Source: Flavivirga amylovorans (GTDB taxonomy: Bacteria > Bacteroidota > Bacteroidia > Flavobacteriales > Flavobacteriaceae). Taken from it: 64,000 nucleotides of DNA. The DNA lies in assembly GCF_030540875.1 (NCBI RefSeq), contig NZ_JAUOEM010000002.1, positions 216,926 to 280,925 on the forward strand, in the 5' to 3' direction. Below the pieces are notes generated by a model that saw only the letters and a program-made list of their open reading frames with translations, searched no databases and was not told the DNA's origin. Numbering within the stretch: position 1 is the stretch's first letter; every line of letters starts with the position of its first letter. Below are positions 1-8,605 of this stretch, in pieces. A program made the position numbers and the translations under genes.

Positions 1-420
1 TTCAGATGCTACCGGATATAGGATCCATGTTGGAACGACATCAGGAGGCGTGGATATTTTAGATAGTGAAGATGTTAGCGGAACGACCTATAGTTTTACA
101 TCTAACTTATCAAATGATACAAGGTATTATGTAACCATCATTCCTTATAATGCTGTAGGTTCTGCAACGGGCTGTACAGAGGAAAGTTTTAGAACAGTTG
201 ATCCACCTACAGTTATTCCTAGCTGCACAACCTTATCGAGTCCTTTGCATGGAGCGACAAATGTTGCAGTAACAACAGATCTTAGCTGGAATGCTGTTTC
301 AGATGCTACCGGATATAGGATCCATGTTGGAACGACATCAGGAGGCGTGGATATTTTAGATAGTGAAGATGTTAGCGGAACGACCTATAGTTTTACATCT
401 AACTTATCAAATGATACAAG
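1..420 (+). repeat. Tandem 297-bp coding repeat with a 123-bp exactly identical core
   Basis: Bases 1-123 are identical to 298-420 (offset 297 bp, 99 codons). The copies start to differ at position 124 versus 421. The repeat unit is one Fn3-like domain of the surface protein. A third, clearly diverged unit begins near 595. Exact identity at the DNA level, including wobble positions, points to recent duplication or gene conversion and allows copy-number change by recombination. Confidence 0.9.
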
Positions 421-1090
421 ATATTATGTAACCATTATTCCTTATAATTCAGCTGGAGATGTAACAGGTTGTTCAGAAGAATCGTTCACAACAGAGACAA
501 TAGTGGCAGTACCAAATTGTACTGTATTAACAAATCCATTAAATGGTGACAGTAATATTGCATTAAGCACAAGTCTTATTTGGGATGCTGTTACAGGTGC
601 TACAGGATACAGAATAAATGCAGGAACATCATCAGGTGCTACAAATATATTAAATGCTGAAGATGTAGGTAATGTTACGATGTTTGATTTATCGGATTTG
701 CCTGAAGGAGAGACGATTTATGTAACTATAACACCTTATAATGCTGTTGGGGATGCTATAAGTTGTACAGAAGAATCGTTTACTACTGAACCTTTGATAG
801 AATCAAAATATGGTGTTTCACCCAATGGTGACGGAATTAATGATTTTTGGGAGATAAAAGGAATAGAAAATAGCCCACAGAATACTGTAAACATCTATAA
901 TAGGTGGGGAGATTTAGTTTTTTCAATTTCAAATTATAACAACACCACTAATGTGTTTAGAGGAGACGCTAATAGCCTCACTAAGTTAGGAGCAAACTCG
1001 TTGCCGAATGGAACCTATTTCTTTGATATTAAAATATCTGGAAACCATAATCTGAAAAAGCTAAAAGGATTTTTAGTATTAAAACGTTAA
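2..1090 (+). CDS. Partial secreted repeat protein with T9SS type B (gliding-type) C-terminal sorting domain
   Basis: The 3' part of a larger gene. The frame is open from base 2 with no start codon, so the gene begins before the window. The visible protein has tandem ~99-residue Fn3-like repeats of the pattern ATGYRIHVGT...YYVTI.PYN.....C.EESF: two near-identical copies and a diverged third. The last ~85 residues are the CHU_C/gliding-associated C-terminal domain (SPNGDGINDFW, IYNRWGDLVF, LPNGTYFF, GFLVLKR). In this family that domain directs export by the type IX secretion system and retention at or release from the cell surface. A PorP/SprF gene starts 4 bp downstream, the standard partner arrangement for type B substrates. 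The repeats resemble adhesin stalks; binding specificity cannot be inferred. Confidence 0.9.
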   Translation, partial: SDATGYRIHVGTTSGGVDILDSEDVSGTTYSFTSNLSNDTRYYVTIIPYNAVGSATGCTEESFRTVDPPTVIPSCTTLSSPLHGATNVAVTTDLSWNAVSDATGYRIHVGTTSGGVDILDSEDVSGTTYSFTSNLSNDTRYYVTIIPYNSAGDVTGCSEESFTTETIVAVPNCTVLTNPLNGDSNIALSTSLIWDAVTGATGYRINAGTSSGATNILNAEDVGNVTMFDLSDLPEGETIYVTITPYNAVGDAISCTEESFTTEPLIESKYGVSPNGDGINDFWEIKGIENSPQNTVNIYNRWGDLVFSISNYNNTTNVFRGDANSLTKLGANSLPNGTYFFDIKISGNHNLKKLKGFLVLKR

Positions 1091-1094
1091 TATA

Positions 1095-2027
1095 ATGGAT
1101 AGAAAAAATAACTTTTCCGCTTATGCGGCTGTCTTATTATTTTATATTTTAAAAACGAGTATTTGTTTTGGTCAGCAAACACCAACGTTTTCTGAATACA
1201 ATTACAATCCCTTTATTATAAATTCTGCATACGCGGGTTTAACTCCAGATACAGAGCTTTCCATAAGTAATTCGGGTTATTTTAATCAATTTGAAGGAAG
1301 TCCAAGAAGCTTTTCATTTAGTGGACATGGCGCATTAAGTAGAGGTAAAATGGGTGTGGGAGCTGGTATTATTAGAGATGAAATAGGAGTAACTACTTCG
1401 ACTAATTTTTTTGGAGCCTATTCTTATAAAATATTCTTTGATTTAAAAAATGGTCGTCCTTATTGGCAACATTATACAGCAGGAGTACTTTCTTTTGGAA
1501 TCACAGCTGGTCTACAACAATATCAAGATAATTTATTGGAGTTAGGAATTACAAATGACCCCCTTTTTTCTGAAAACATCAACGCAACTATCCCAACAGT
1601 AGGGCTTAGTTTTTTGTTTAATTATGCGACGTTTTATTTAGGAGTTTCAACTCCAAATGTTATAGGGGAATCTCTAGCTTCAAATAATAATTTAAATCTT
1701 GTAAATCCTTATTATGGCTATTTTGGATATCGTTTTTTTAATAATCCTTATCAAGAAATAATGATAAAGCCAAATGTACTTTTAAAATATGAAGAAGGAG
1801 CTCCATTGCAAGCTGATATAAATGTAGCCCTAAGTTTTAAAAATAAATTTGAAATAGGAACAGGCTATAGAACAAAATCTTCTCTAATTTTTTTAGCAGG
1901 GGTTTATTTATTTAAAAATGCACGATTTATTTATAATTATAATGCAGCAAATAATGATTCACCACTAGGGAATGCGCATGGCTTTATTTTAAGTTACCAG
2001 TTTGGAAATGGATATAGAATCGATTAG
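1095..2027 (+). CDS. PorP/SprF family type IX secretion outer-membrane protein
   Basis: 310 residues with a signal peptide ending near FGQQTP, followed by the family hallmark FSEYNYNPFIINSAYAG (N-terminal 'yN..l.NPA.aG'-like motif) and an outer-membrane beta-barrel rich in alternating aromatic residues. PorP/SprF proteins are accessory outer-membrane parts of the type IX system that work with one dedicated type B CTD substrate. The gene begins 4 bp after the substrate gene, so the two are co-transcribed. A strong hairpin terminator follows 27 bp after the stop codon. Assignment to the family is secure; which substrate it serves is inferred from adjacency. Confidence 0.92.
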   Translation: MDRKNNFSAYAAVLLFYILKTSICFGQQTPTFSEYNYNPFIINSAYAGLTPDTELSISNSGYFNQFEGSPRSFSFSGHGALSRGKMGVGAGIIRDEIGVTTSTNFFGAYSYKIFFDLKNGRPYWQHYTAGVLSFGITAGLQQYQDNLLELGITNDPLFSENINATIPTVGLSFLFNYATFYLGVSTPNVIGESLASNNNLNLVNPYYGYFGYRFFNNPYQEIMIKPNVLLKYEEGAPLQADINVALSFKNKFEIGTGYRTKSSLIFLAGVYLFKNARFIYNYNAANNDSPLGNAHGFILSYQFGNGYRID

Positions 2028-2053
2028 AAAAATATTAGAATATAGTAAAAATG

Positions 2054-2081
2054 AAAAAGGTGAACGAATGTTCACCTTTTT
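2054..2081 (+). terminator. Rho-independent terminator of the porP/sprF operon
   Basis: A perfect 12-bp stem (AAAAAGGTGAAC with GTTCACCTTTTT) closes on a 4-nt loop (GAAT). The A-run and T-run make it usable in both directions. It lies 27 bp after the PorP/SprF stop. Confidence 0.85.
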
Positions 2082-2125
2082 GCCCCAAATCTACCATGAA
2101 CTTAACCTACTTATGTTATGGTGAG
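2082..2125. repeat. 44-bp intergenic repeat, copy 1
   Basis: Identical over 44 bp to 2310-2353. It contains an internal imperfect dyad (ACCAT...ATGGT, extended by AAC...GTT with a one-base bulge) and follows directly after a terminator hairpin. I do not recognise a named element. Confidence 0.8.
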
Positions 2126-2277
2126 TCAAATATATGAAGCTTGTTAAGTTTAATAAAATATTTTAGTTAAACTACTCATATATTGGCTTAAACGGTTGTA
2201 TTAAAGCTATTTTGATATAAAACGGAATAATAAATAATTTTTTGAGATAGATTTATTGAAAAGAAACAAAATTGCAT

Positions 2278-2309
2278 AAAAAAAGGCGAACAGTTGTTCA
2301 CCTTTTTTT
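2278..2309. terminator. Second hairpin of the module, bidirectional terminator
   Basis: The stem is AAAAAAAGGCGAAC with GTTCACCTTTTTTT, loop AGTT, with one C-A mismatch. It has A- and T-runs on both sides. On the minus strand it lies downstream of purF (stop near 2466), so it could end that transcript. Confidence 0.65.
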
Positions 2310-2353
2310 GCCCCAAATCTACCATGAACTTAACCTACTTATGTTATGGTGAG
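2310..2353. repeat. 44-bp intergenic repeat, copy 2
   Basis: Exact second copy of 2082-2125, again placed directly after a hairpin whose loop and one stem base differ from copy 1. The sequence diverges completely after position 2353. Confidence 0.8.
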
Positions 2354-2465
2354 ACCAAGTTATATGTATTTTAGGTATTCTGATTATTTTTTAGACGAAC
2401 GGCACATTTTTTGGATTAAGTGTGTTTTTTTACAGATTAAGTGGAAAATTTTGACAAATCCTAAA

Positions 2466-4364
2466 TTAATAAGCACGCTCATTATTTCCTTCATAAAAGT
2501 TTATAAATGCCCTATTTACAACTCTGTTTCCACCTACAGTAGGATAGTTTCCTGTAAAGTACCAATCACCTAAATGATCTGGACATGCTTTATGTAAATT
2601 TTCGACAGGTTGAAAGATTATTTTAACTTCAGCATTAATACTTTGATCACTTAATAACTCGGATATTTTATCTGATATTTCTTCATCAGTAAAAGGGTCA
2701 TAAATCTCTTTTACAAAATTTTGAACATGTTTATCATCTAAGTCTGTTTGATTCATACATTTATTGTATACGTCTTCCACAATATGATATTTATTTGCAT
2801 CTTTTAATAAGCCTAAAGCAGCTCTAAAAGCGACTAGACTTTCAAGGTTAGCCATATCTATACCATAGCAATCTGGGTATCGAATTTGTGGTGCAGAAGA
2901 TACTACAATGATTTTTTTAGGATTTAGGCGATCAAGCATTTTTAAAATACTCATTTTTAATGTCGTACCTCTAACAATACTGTCATCAATAATAACCAAA
3001 TTGTCTTCAGGTTTTATAACCCCATAAGTAACATCGTAAACGTGAGCGACTAAATCATCACGGCTACTATCTTCGGTAATAAATGTTCTTAGTTTAACAT
3101 CTTTTATAGCAATTTTTTCAATTCGTGCTCGCTCCGATAAGATTTCGGTTACTTTTTCGGCAGATAAAGAACGTTGCCCGTTTAAGATCGTATGGGTCTT
3201 TTTTTTATTTATATAAGCTTCAGCAGTTTCTATCATTCCAAAAAATGATGTTTCTGCTGTATTAGGTATATATGAGAAGACCGTATTCTTAGTGTCGTTA
3301 TCTATGGCTTTAAGAACTTTTGGCATTAATAGTTTACCAAGCATTTTTCGTTCTTGATAGATTTCAGCATCGCTACCTCGAGAAAAATAAATACGTTCAA
3401 AAGAACAAGATTTTCTTTCTAAAGGTTCAAGTATTTGCTTAAAGCGTACTTCTCCAGATTTTTTAATAATAATGGCTTTTCCTGGATCTAACTCTTTTAC
3501 GTCTTCAAAGTTCACGTTAAATACGGTTTGAATAACTGGGCGTTCTGATGCTACAACAACTATTTCATCGTCTTTATAGTAGTATGCTGGACGAATACCT
3601 GCAGGATCTCTTAAAACAAAAGAATCACCATGACCAATAAGACCAGCCATAGCATAACCACCGTCCCAATTTTTTGCCGCACGTCTTAATATTTTAGCAA
3701 CTTTAAGTCGCTCGGCAATAAGAGGAGAAGCGTCTCTTTTATTATATCCTTCTTTTTTTAAATCTTTATAAATTTTACTTACCGCATCGTCTAAAAAATG
3801 ACCAATTTTCTCCATAATAGTTATGGTATCGGTATATTCTTTTGGGTGCTGACCTAACTGAATAAGATTGGCAAAGAGTTCTTTAACATTAGTCATGTTA
3901 AAATTTCCAGCCATTATTAAATTTCTGTGCATCCAATTATTTTGCCTTAAAAATGGATGTACACTTTCTACACTATTTTTTCCAAAAGTACCATAACGAA
4001 CGTGTCCTAATAATACCTCTCCTATATAAGGAATGTGTTGTTTTTGTAAAGCAACATTATTAGCGTACTCAGGGTGTGCTGTTAACTCGTTATTAATTCT
4101 GTCGTTTATTTTTCCAAAAATATCTTGAATAGGTTGTTGCGCCACAGAACGTACTCTGCTTATATAGCGTTCACCCGGTTTTGTATCTAATTTAATACTT
4201 GCAAAACCAGCACCGTCCTGACCACGATTATGCTGCTTCTCCATCATAAGATACATTTTGTTTACACCATAAAATGCACTTCCGTATTTTTCTTTATAAT
4301 ATTCTAGTGGTTTTAAAAGTCTAATAACTGCTATTCCACATTCATGTTTTAAGGCATCACTCAT
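2466..4364 (-). CDS. purF: Amidophosphoribosyltransferase (PurF-like)
   Basis: 632 residues. The enzyme family uses glutamine and PRPP to make phosphoribosylamine, the first committed step of purine synthesis. The N-terminal Ntn-type glutaminase half has the nucleophile Cys9 after a short propeptide (KHECGIAVI) and the RGQDGAG motif. The phosphoribosyltransferase half has the PRPP loop VIIDDSIVRGTT near residues 460-475. It is longer than classical PurF (about 470-500 residues), which in my recollection is normal for the Bacteroidota form. purN lies 2 kb away on the same strand, which fits a purine role. The upstream leader holds the pfkB terminator, so it probably has its own promoter. Confidence 0.85.
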   Translation of the reverse strand: MSDALKHECGIAVIRLLKPLEYYKEKYGSAFYGVNKMYLMMEKQHNRGQDGAGFASIKLDTKPGERYISRVRSVAQQPIQDIFGKINDRINNELTAHPEYANNVALQKQHIPYIGEVLLGHVRYGTFGKNSVESVHPFLRQNNWMHRNLIMAGNFNMTNVKELFANLIQLGQHPKEYTDTITIMEKIGHFLDDAVSKIYKDLKKEGYNKRDASPLIAERLKVAKILRRAAKNWDGGYAMAGLIGHGDSFVLRDPAGIRPAYYYKDDEIVVVASERPVIQTVFNVNFEDVKELDPGKAIIIKKSGEVRFKQILEPLERKSCSFERIYFSRGSDAEIYQERKMLGKLLMPKVLKAIDNDTKNTVFSYIPNTAETSFFGMIETAEAYINKKKTHTILNGQRSLSAEKVTEILSERARIEKIAIKDVKLRTFITEDSSRDDLVAHVYDVTYGVIKPEDNLVIIDDSIVRGTTLKMSILKMLDRLNPKKIIVVSSAPQIRYPDCYGIDMANLESLVAFRAALGLLKDANKYHIVEDVYNKCMNQTDLDDKHVQNFVKEIYDPFTDEEISDKISELLSDQSINAEVKIIFQPVENLHKACPDHLGDWYFTGNYPTVGGNRVVNRAFINFYEGNNERAY

Positions 4365-4404
4365 ATGTAAAATTTTTCGCTTTCGCGGAAATAATAAATT
4401 ATTA

Positions 4405-4435
4405 ATTAAAAACGCGCTCTATGTCAGAGCGCGTT
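4405..4435 (-). terminator. Terminator downstream of the PfkB kinase
   Basis: A perfect 10-bp GC-rich stem (AACGCGCTCT with AGAGCGCGTT) and 5-nt loop at 4411-4435. On the minus strand it is followed by a T-rich run. It lies 84 bp after the kinase stop codon, between the kinase and purF. Confidence 0.85.
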
Positions 4436-4518
4436 CGTATTATGTTAATTATTTTATGTGTAATTAATATGTGTTTCTTAAAAATCATATTTAATCGTCT
4501 AATTCTCATTAGGGATTG

Positions 4519-5454
4519 CTACAAATTATCGTTTAAGACGATTTCAAATTGTGTTAACTGTTTAAATTGTAATAAACGTTTATAAACTTCCTCACTTGAT
4601 AAATCTTGCATACGCTCTGTTCCAAATTTTTCTACACAAAACGATGCTAAAGTAGAGCCGTAAATAACCGCATTCTTCATGTTTTCAAAAGAAGTGTCTC
4701 CTGTTTTTGCAAGATATCCTGCAAAGCCTCCGGCAAAAGTATCACCTGCTCCTGTTGGATCAAAAACTTCTTCTAAAGGTAATGCTGGTGCATAAAACAC
4801 ATTGTCATCATGAAATAATAACGCGCCGTGTTCCCCTTTTTTAATAACAACATATTTAGGTCCCATATCATGAATCTTTCTTGCAGCTACAACTAAGGAA
4901 TATTCCCCTGTTAACTGTCTAGCTTCCTCATCATTTATGGTAATAACATCTACATTTTTAATAACGTTAAGTAAATCTTCCAAAGCACAATCCATCCAGA
5001 AATTCATAGTGTCTAAAACTACTAATTTAGGTTTTGTTGCCATTTGGTCAAGAACACTTTGTTGTACTAAAGGATGTAAATTTCCTAGCATAACAATTTC
5101 AGCATCTCGGTGACTTTCTGGAACTACAGGGTTAAAATCTGCAAGTGTATTTAATTCTGTAACCAAAGTGTCTCGAGAATTCATATCGTTATGGTAGCGA
5201 CCGCTCCAAAAAAACGTTTTTCCTTCCTTAACTATTTCAATACCTGAAATATCTATGTTTTTGTTTGATAATAAATCTAAGTAATCTTGTGGGAAGTCAT
5301 CGCCAGCAATAGATACAATAGATGAGTCTACATTAAATTGTGAAGCCGATAAACCAATGTAAGTTGCGGCACCGCCCAGAATTTTATCGGTTTTACCGAA
5401 GGGCGTTTCAATAGCATCAAATGCTACTGTGCCAACTATTACTAATTTACTCAT
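4519..5454 (-). CDS. PfkB family sugar/nucleoside kinase
   Basis: 311 residues with the PfkB/ribokinase fold. The N-terminal glycine-rich substrate region is GGAATYIGLSASQF and the C-terminal ATP/anion-hole signature is DPTGAGDTFAGGFAGYLA, whose GAGD aspartate is the catalytic base in the family. The substrate cannot be read from the sequence. Purine genes nearby would allow a nucleoside or ribose substrate, but this is only context. It has a very good promoter upstream and a strong terminator downstream, so it is probably monocistronic. Confidence 0.88.
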   Translation of the reverse strand: MSKLVIVGTVAFDAIETPFGKTDKILGGAATYIGLSASQFNVDSSIVSIAGDDFPQDYLDLLSNKNIDISGIEIVKEGKTFFWSGRYHNDMNSRDTLVTELNTLADFNPVVPESHRDAEIVMLGNLHPLVQQSVLDQMATKPKLVVLDTMNFWMDCALEDLLNVIKNVDVITINDEEARQLTGEYSLVVAARKIHDMGPKYVVIKKGEHGALLFHDDNVFYAPALPLEEVFDPTGAGDTFAGGFAGYLAKTGDTSFENMKNAVIYGSTLASFCVEKFGTERMQDLSSEEVYKRLLQFKQLTQFEIVLNDNL

Positions 5455-5477
5455 AAAAGAGACCTGATAATTTTCTG

Positions 5478-5507
5478 CAAAGATAAGTCTTTTAAGTACT
5501 AATTCAA
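5478..5507 (-). promoter_or_regulatory. Bacteroidota-type promoter for the PfkB kinase
   Basis: On the minus strand TTG (5505-5507), a 19-base spacer, then TATCTTTG (5478-5485). This matches the Bacteroidota -33 TTG / -7 TAnnTTTG consensus exactly. The start codon is about 24 bases below the -7 box. Confidence 0.75.
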
Positions 5508-5568
5508 GAATATTTTTTTTGAATGTAAATACATCTGTTAGTGATGAAGATACGGATTGATAGACAGC

Positions 5569-6210
5569 TTATTTTCTTCCAAAATCAGCAGGGATTTCTC
5601 CCCATGCTTTTGTTTCCCATTTTACAATAACAGTCTTGTAGGTATTATTTTTTAACCAATCAATAGCCCTGTCGGTTAATTCAAAAAGCGCTTTATTTTT
5701 ATTATTTCGCTCTAGCTTAGTATTGCATTTTTTCTTTTTCACCCAACTAATAGCTGTTTTGGAATCGGTATATAGTATACGATCACTATTGTTTTTTTTA
5801 AGCAGAGCCAAACCATGTACAATAGCCAAAAACTCACCTATATTGTTTGTTCCTTCTTGAAAAGGGCCTTGTATAAAGAGTTGTTTTTTCGTTTTAGTGT
5901 CAACACCACGGTACTCCATTTTTCCAGGGTTCCCACTTGAAGCTGCATCAACCGAAATAGAATTATAATTGGGCTGGCCTATTTTTTTTAATTGTTCTTT
6001 TGAAAGTTCACTTTTAAATTTTGAAGATTTCCCAATATAATCTTTATAGTTACCTTTTAAAGCTTTTTTAGCAGCTTCAAATGTTGAAAACGATTTATAT
6101 TGTGCGCCTTGAAAATCTTTTATTTGTGCCTTACAATCGTTCCAAGATTCAAAAACACCAGTGTGATGTCCTTTCCAAACAGTATAATATTTTTTTTTCT
6201 TCTTTGACAT
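5569..6210 (-). CDS. Ribonuclease H1 with N-terminal viroplasmin-type domain
   Basis: 213 residues. The first ~50 residues are a caulimovirus-viroplasmin/RNase H1 N-terminal domain (YYTVWKG..TGVFESW...C), which binds RNA-DNA hybrids in the family. Residues ~85-213 are the RNase H fold with acidic catalytic positions in SVDAASSGNPG, NNIGEF, YTDSKTA and the terminal ADFGRK. It degrades RNA in RNA-DNA hybrids. The gene lies 42 bp after purN on the same strand; the gap holds a small hairpin repeat. The last helix ends abruptly after ADFGRK, a common form in this subfamily. Confidence 0.9.
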   Translation of the reverse strand: MSKKKKKYYTVWKGHHTGVFESWNDCKAQIKDFQGAQYKSFSTFEAAKKALKGNYKDYIGKSSKFKSELSKEQLKKIGQPNYNSISVDAASSGNPGKMEYRGVDTKTKKQLFIQGPFQEGTNNIGEFLAIVHGLALLKKNNSDRILYTDSKTAISWVKKKKCNTKLERNNKNKALFELTDRAIDWLKNNTYKTVIVKWETKAWGEIPADFGRK

Positions 6211-6218
6211 TTTTTGTC

Positions 6219-6235
6219 ATTCCCGTGAAGGGAAT
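6219..6235. repeat. Short ATTCC-GGAAT hairpin repeat, copy 1
   Basis: ATTCCC-GTGAA-GGGAAT hairpin in the purN/RNase H gap. It shares the flanks GTCATTCC...GGAATCTT with copies near 12617 and 32153, so it belongs to the same small intergenic repeat family. Confidence 0.6.
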
Positions 6236-6252
6236 CTTTATAAATAAAAGTT

Positions 6253-6825
6253 CTAAATTTCTTTAAGAAGTAGTTTTTCAACCACTTTAGGGAAATGTTC
6301 CATTTCTAGTTTATGAATTTTTTCAGCGATATTTTCGGCTGTATCAGAAGTGCTAACATCACATTTAGCCTGAAAAATAATAGCCCCTTCATCATAATGT
6401 TCGTTTACATAATGTATGGTAATACCTGTTTCTACTTCATTATTAGTAACAACAGCTTCATGCACATTCATACCATACATGCCTTTGCCTCCATATTTTG
6501 GTAATAAAGCAGGATGTACATTAATTACTTTATTAGGAAAGACTTTTAAGATAGATTCGGGAAATTTCCATAAGAATCCAGCGAGGATAATTAAATCTGG
6601 TTGAGATGCTTGTAATATATTTAATACGTCATCTGTTTTTGTAAACGCGATTCTATTAAAAGACATGGCACTTACTTTTAAATTTTTAGCACGGTCTAAA
6701 ACTTTGGCATGAGGATTGTTGGTAAGGATCTGAATAACAGATGCATTATCGCTGTTGTGAAAAAACTTAACTAGATTTTCAGCATTAGTACCACTTCCGG
6801 ACGCAAAAATTACAATACGGTTCAT
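6253..6825 (-). CDS. purN: Phosphoribosylglycinamide formyltransferase
   Basis: 190 residues from the chosen start (MNRIVIFASGSGTNAE). An in-frame ATG 33 bases upstream would add 11 residues not typical of the family. PurN transfers a formyl group from 10-formyl-THF to GAR in purine synthesis. Visible motifs are the N-terminal SGSGTN phosphate loop, NVHPALLPKYGGKG and the TGITIHYV.E.YD.G region containing the catalytic Asn-His-Asp set. It is divergent from acpP, with 185 bp between the starts. Confidence 0.93.
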   Translation of the reverse strand: MNRIVIFASGSGTNAENLVKFFHNSDNASVIQILTNNPHAKVLDRAKNLKVSAMSFNRIAFTKTDDVLNILQASQPDLIILAGFLWKFPESILKVFPNKVINVHPALLPKYGGKGMYGMNVHEAVVTNNEVETGITIHYVNEHYDEGAIIFQAKCDVSTSDTAENIAEKIHKLEMEHFPKVVEKLLLKEI

Positions 6826-6971
6826 TTTACAGTTTATAATGTTAGAATTATTCAACAAAAAAAAGAATAATTATTAACAATTTGAAGGTGAAATATAAAT
6901 AGTTAAAACTTATTTTAGTAAATTACAAACACATTTTTATATGAAAGATGTGTTTTAAAAATAAAGTTTTT

Positions 6972-6979
6972 TATTTTTG
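6972..6979 (+). promoter_or_regulatory. Probable -7 box of the acpP-fabF operon
   Basis: TATTTTTG matches TAnnTTTG, 32 bases above the acpP start. No clear TTG is seen at the -33 position. Confidence 0.5.
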
Positions 6980-7010
6980 CCAACTAATTAAAATTTAAAA
7001 TTAAAATATT

Positions 7011-7244
7011 ATGTCAGACATTGCATCAAGAGTAAAAGCGATTATCGTAGACAAATTGGGAGTTGATGAGAACGAAGTTGTAACAGAAGCAAGCTTCACA
7101 AACGATTTAGGAGCGGACTCATTGGATACTGTTGAATTAATAATGGAATTCGAAAAAGAATTCGATATCCAAATACCAGACGATCAAGCTGAAAACATTG
7201 CTACAGTAGGTCAAGCTATTTCTTATATAGAAGAAGCAAAATAA
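7011..7244 (+). CDS. acpP: Acyl carrier protein
   Basis: 77 residues, the usual size. The phosphopantetheine attachment serine lies in [14 protein letters not shown]. It is highly acidic and helical, carrying acyl chains as thioesters during fatty acid synthesis. fabF follows 12 bp downstream, the standard pairing. Confidence 0.97.
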   Translation: MSDIASRVKAIIVDKLGVDENEVVTEASFTNDLGADSLDTVELIMEFEKEFDIQIPDDQAENIATVGQAISYIEEAK

Positions 7245-7256
7245 GCATTACACTTT

Positions 7257-8507
7257 ATGGAACTAAAGCGAGTTGTAGTCACAGGATTGGGGGCTTTAAC
7301 ACCTATAGGTAATACCAAAGAAGAATTTTGGGAAGGACTTATTAGTGGTAAAAGTGGTGCTGCGCCTATAACATATTATGATACCGAGAAGTTTAAAACA
7401 AAGTTCGCTTGCGAATTAAAAGGTTTTAACGCAACTGATTTTCTAGATAGAAAAGAGGCTCGTAAGATGGATAAGTTTGCGCAGTATGCTATGGTAGCTT
7501 CAGATGAAGCTATTGCAGATGCTAAATTAGATCTTGATGAGGTAAATAAGTTGCGAGTAGGTGTTATATGGGGTGCAGGAATTGGAGGCTTAGAAACCTT
7601 TCAGCAAGAAGTTTTAAACTTTGCTGAAGGTGATGGAACTCCAAGGTTTAATCCATTCTTTATTCCAAAAATGATCGCAGACATTGCGCCAGCCAATATT
7701 TCCATAAAACATGGATTTATGGGACCAAATTATACAACGGTTTCTGCATGTGCCTCTTCTGCAAACGCTATGTTTGATGCTTTAAACTCGATTCGTTTAG
7801 GGTATTGTGATGTAGTTGTTACTGGAGGAAGTGAAGCAGCAGTTACTATTGCTGGGATGGGTGGTTTTAATGCCATGCATGCATTATCTACTAGAAATGA
7901 AAGTCCGGAAACAGCTTCAAGACCATTTGACGGAACCAGAGATGGTTTTGTTTTAGGGGAAGGAGCAGGCGCTTTGATTTTAGAAGAGTACGAGCATGCA
8001 AAAGCAAGAGGAGCAAAGATTTATGCTGAAGTTGCAGGAGGCGGATTGTCTTCTGATGCACATCACATGACAGCTCCACATCCAGAAGGTATCGGTGTTG
8101 TTGAGGTGATGAAAAATTGTTTAGAAAATGCCAACCTTAAGCCAGAAGATGTAGATCACATAAATACACATGGAACATCTACACCTTTAGGTGATGTGGC
8201 CGAACTTAAAGCTATTTCTAAAGTTTTTGGAAACCATGCTAAGAGTATAAATATTAATTCAACAAAATCAATGACAGGGCATTTATTGGGTGCTGCTGGA
8301 GCTATTGAAGCGATTTCGGTTATATTGGCCATGGAACACGGAGTTGTTCCCCCAACAATTAACCATACTACAGTAGATGAAAGAATTGATCCTGAATTAA
8401 ATCTAACTTTAAATAAGGCTCAAAAACGCGAAGTTAAAGTAGCTATGAGTAATACATTTGGATTTGGTGGACACAACGCTTGTGTAGTATTCAAAAAAAT
8501 TGATTGA
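7257..8507 (+). CDS. fabF: Beta-ketoacyl-ACP synthase II
   Basis: 416 residues, full length. It catalyses malonyl-ACP condensation in fatty acid elongation. The Cys-His-His triad is visible: the nucleophile Cys in SACASSANAM, His in THGTSTPLGD and His in the C-terminal NTFGFGGHNA. It forms an operon with acpP and probably rnc, 98 bp further on. Confidence 0.97.
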   Translation: MELKRVVVTGLGALTPIGNTKEEFWEGLISGKSGAAPITYYDTEKFKTKFACELKGFNATDFLDRKEARKMDKFAQYAMVASDEAIADAKLDLDEVNKLRVGVIWGAGIGGLETFQQEVLNFAEGDGTPRFNPFFIPKMIADIAPANISIKHGFMGPNYTTVSACASSANAMFDALNSIRLGYCDVVVTGGSEAAVTIAGMGGFNAMHALSTRNESPETASRPFDGTRDGFVLGEGAGALILEEYEHAKARGAKIYAEVAGGGLSSDAHHMTAPHPEGIGVVEVMKNCLENANLKPEDVDHINTHGTSTPLGDVAELKAISKVFGNHAKSININSTKSMTGHLLGAAGAIEAISVILAMEHGVVPPTINHTTVDERIDPELNLTLNKAQKREVKVAMSNTFGFGGHNACVVFKKID

Positions 8508-8605
8508 ATTCCGAATGAAATAAGCCATAAGATACATTAAATTTTATAGTAAAATGAAACATGGTTTATTACATCTGACATTAAAATAATAGTATTAATT
8601 ATCAG

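Larger units (their letters stand above)
2028..2465. other. Gene-free stretch with two copies of a terminator plus 44-bp module
   Basis: Between porP/sprF and the convergent purF there is no credible gene. Short open frames here lack start context and overlap purF. The stretch holds two related modules, 2054-2125 and 2278-2353, each a hairpin terminator immediately followed by the same 44-bp sequence. The 150 bp between them and the 110 bp after the second copy are AT-rich and show nothing I recognise. Confidence 0.7.

Noticed and set aside
1-700. Regular repeats that could suggest a CRISPR array
   Set aside because: The period is 297 bp, in frame and coding for Fn3-like domains; no spacers.
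2346-2573. Open frame of 75 codons on the plus strand
   Set aside because: It starts in the 44-bp repeat and overlaps the 3' end of purF on the other strand; composition is not protein-like.
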